Source: Bacteroidales bacterium
GTDB lineage: Bacteria > Bacteroidota > Bacteroidia > Bacteroidales > Muribaculaceae
Direction of reading: 5' to 3'
Assembly: GCA_900770215.1 (NCBI GenBank)
Contig: CAAGJW010000034.1
Coordinates: forward strand, 1 to 25,515
DNA length: 25,515 nt
In this document: piece after piece, positions 24,819-25,515 of the stretch
How positions within the stretch are numbered: position 1 is the stretch's first letter
Layout: each line of letters starts with the position of its first letter
Made by a program: the position numbers and the translations under genes
Notes under the pieces: model-generated
The model's database searches: none
Seen by the model: only the letters and a program-made list of their open reading frames with translations
Told to the model about the DNA's origin: nothing

Positions 24819-24957
24819 TTGTAGGGGCGCGAAATTTCGCGCCCGCCGCCACAGTGGTAATTTTTGCCGAAACCGCCCCCACTGGTTGCAAAATAATGCC
24901 GACAAGGTGGGAACACACGGCCACAAGAGCCGCGCCCGCATGTGGGCAAAACCAGCG
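24819..24957 (+). repeat. Partial copy (right half) of the dispersed element
   Basis: TTGTAGGGGCGCGAAATTTC continues with GCGCCCGCCGCC and GTGGTAATTTTTGCC. A diverged end module, CGGCCACAAGAGCCGCGCCC, is at 24918-24937. The core GGGCGCGAAATTTCGCGCCC is a perfect 20-bp palindrome, the best preserved in the window. Confidence 0.7.
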
Positions 24958-24988
24958 TGGTTTCACGATACCGCAGCAGCTTATAGCT

Positions 24989-25033
24989 GCAGGCGGTGAA
25001 GCGTGCCCGCGGGGCGAGCGCTTGGCCCCTGCA
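24989..25033 (-). repeat. Dispersed intergenic repeat module
   Basis: GCAGGCGGTGAAGCGTGCCC, ending GGCCCCTGC, is the reverse complement of the unit type at 208-243, 325-366 and 6113-6160, in the same orientation as 4703-4740. Confidence 0.55.
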
Positions 25034-25111
25034 ACCCAAACGGGACGGGCGTCAGGAAAAGCAGAATGGTGTAAAAAAATGTTAAATCACATCACTTTTC
25101 AATCCTAAGTT

Positions 25112-25213
25112 ATTGATAATTATCCAAAGGTAATTATCTTTGCAACGTGTTTTTCATGGTATTAGATTTAAGGTTAATTAAGATTGGTTGTCGTGAGACA
25201 ATCAATTTTTTTT
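25112..25213 (+). ncRNA. Candidate small RNA or attenuator unit
   Basis: A complete promoter, ATTG (25112-25115), 19 nt, TATCTTTG (25135-25142), predicts transcription from about 25149. Only about 35 nt later a terminator hairpin begins: ATTGGTTGTC (25183-25192), loop GTGA, GACAATCAAT (25197-25206), one G-T wobble, then a run of eight T ending at 25213. The transcript would be about 65 nt. A 30-codon frame from 25156 runs through the terminator and is not convincing. If a gene lies beyond 25515, this could be its attenuator instead of a free small RNA. Confidence 0.45.
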
Positions 25214-25333
25214 GCCCCCATCCCACCCGCCGATGCATGGGCTGATAGCCGCTCAGGTGAAAAATATAGGGAACGGGCGTTTCAGCCCCGCCGAAGCCAA
25301 AACCAGCAAAGTTTACGTGCAAAATCAGCTCCC

Positions 25334-25365
25334 GCAAGCCCCGCCAGGGGCGGCAGAACGTTGCT
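25334..25365 (+). repeat. Dispersed intergenic repeat module
   Basis: GCAAGCCCCGCCAGGGGCGG, followed by CAGAACGTTGC, matches the modules at 91-113, 4762-4790 and, inverted, 157-186. Apart from this, 25214-25515 shows no gene or clear signal. Confidence 0.6.
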
Positions 25366-25515
25366 GTGGCACTGTATTGTGTGGGTGATAATACTCTGCC
25401 GAAACTGTGTCAAAAGGGTCATATTCTTCGTGGTGTTGTGAGGGCAGGCATCGGTGTCGGCTTTGCTTTTCTTTATGTGTTTTATTTGCGGTTTTGTTTG
25501 TGTATCTCGCTAAAA

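Overview
The window looks like a chromosomal segment of a gut Bacteroidales bacterium, possibly Muribaculaceae or a relative; the family-level placement is inference. Reasons: nearly every gene start that can be anchored has a Bacteroidetes-type promoter (TTTG or TTG, about 19-21 nt, then TAnnTTTG). Shine-Dalgarno sites are mostly absent. There is a membrane-anchored TPR/AraC hybrid regulator, a lipoprotein with an acidic stretch after the lipidated Cys, and secreted proteins sharing a C-terminal tail of the kind seen in Bacteroidales. Most genes are GC-rich; one two-gene block (about 13.4-17.6 kb) is clearly AT-rich.

Layout. 1-957: no protein gene; dispersed intergenic repeats and a candidate small RNA on the minus strand. 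958-1031: a tRNA with anticodon CAT. 1117-4334 (minus): a secreted GH3 beta-glucosidase and a Cof-type HAD phosphatase. 4360-6660: a gene-free 2.3 kb region holding an 11-repeat CRISPR array with no cas genes in the window. The array has its own promoter, AT-rich leader and terminator on the minus strand, and lies between two direct copies of a 230-bp element with terminal inverted repeats. 6666-7742 (minus): GAPDH. 8035-9123 (plus): MscL and a small lipoprotein. 9430-12204 (minus): DNA polymerase I whose proofreading motif Exo I appears lost. 12385-13359 (plus): a polyprenyl diphosphate synthase. 13645-17551 (plus): the AT-rich pair, a transmembrane TPR/AraC regulator and a large secreted protein of unknown function. 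17729-18346 (plus): RNase HII, overlapping tail to tail with a heavy-metal P1B ATPase (18312-20240, minus). The ATPase promoter carries a palindrome. 20419-24705 (plus): a 1428-residue secreted GLUG-repeat protein. 24706-25515: repeats and a second candidate small RNA.

Functional links. Housekeeping functions (glycolysis, DNA replication and repair, isoprenoid synthesis, osmotic protection) are interleaved with surface or secreted functions (GH3, lipoprotein, the 708-aa and 1428-aa proteins). The two large secreted proteins end in the same tail pattern, so they probably share an export or anchoring route. The regulator next to the 708-aa protein is a plausible sensor for it. The most notable items are the self-contained CRISPR transcription unit, whose spacers look antisense to gene starts; the family of composite intergenic repeats; two candidate small RNA units; and the regulator/secreted-protein island. 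No complete new defence or biosynthetic system is visible.
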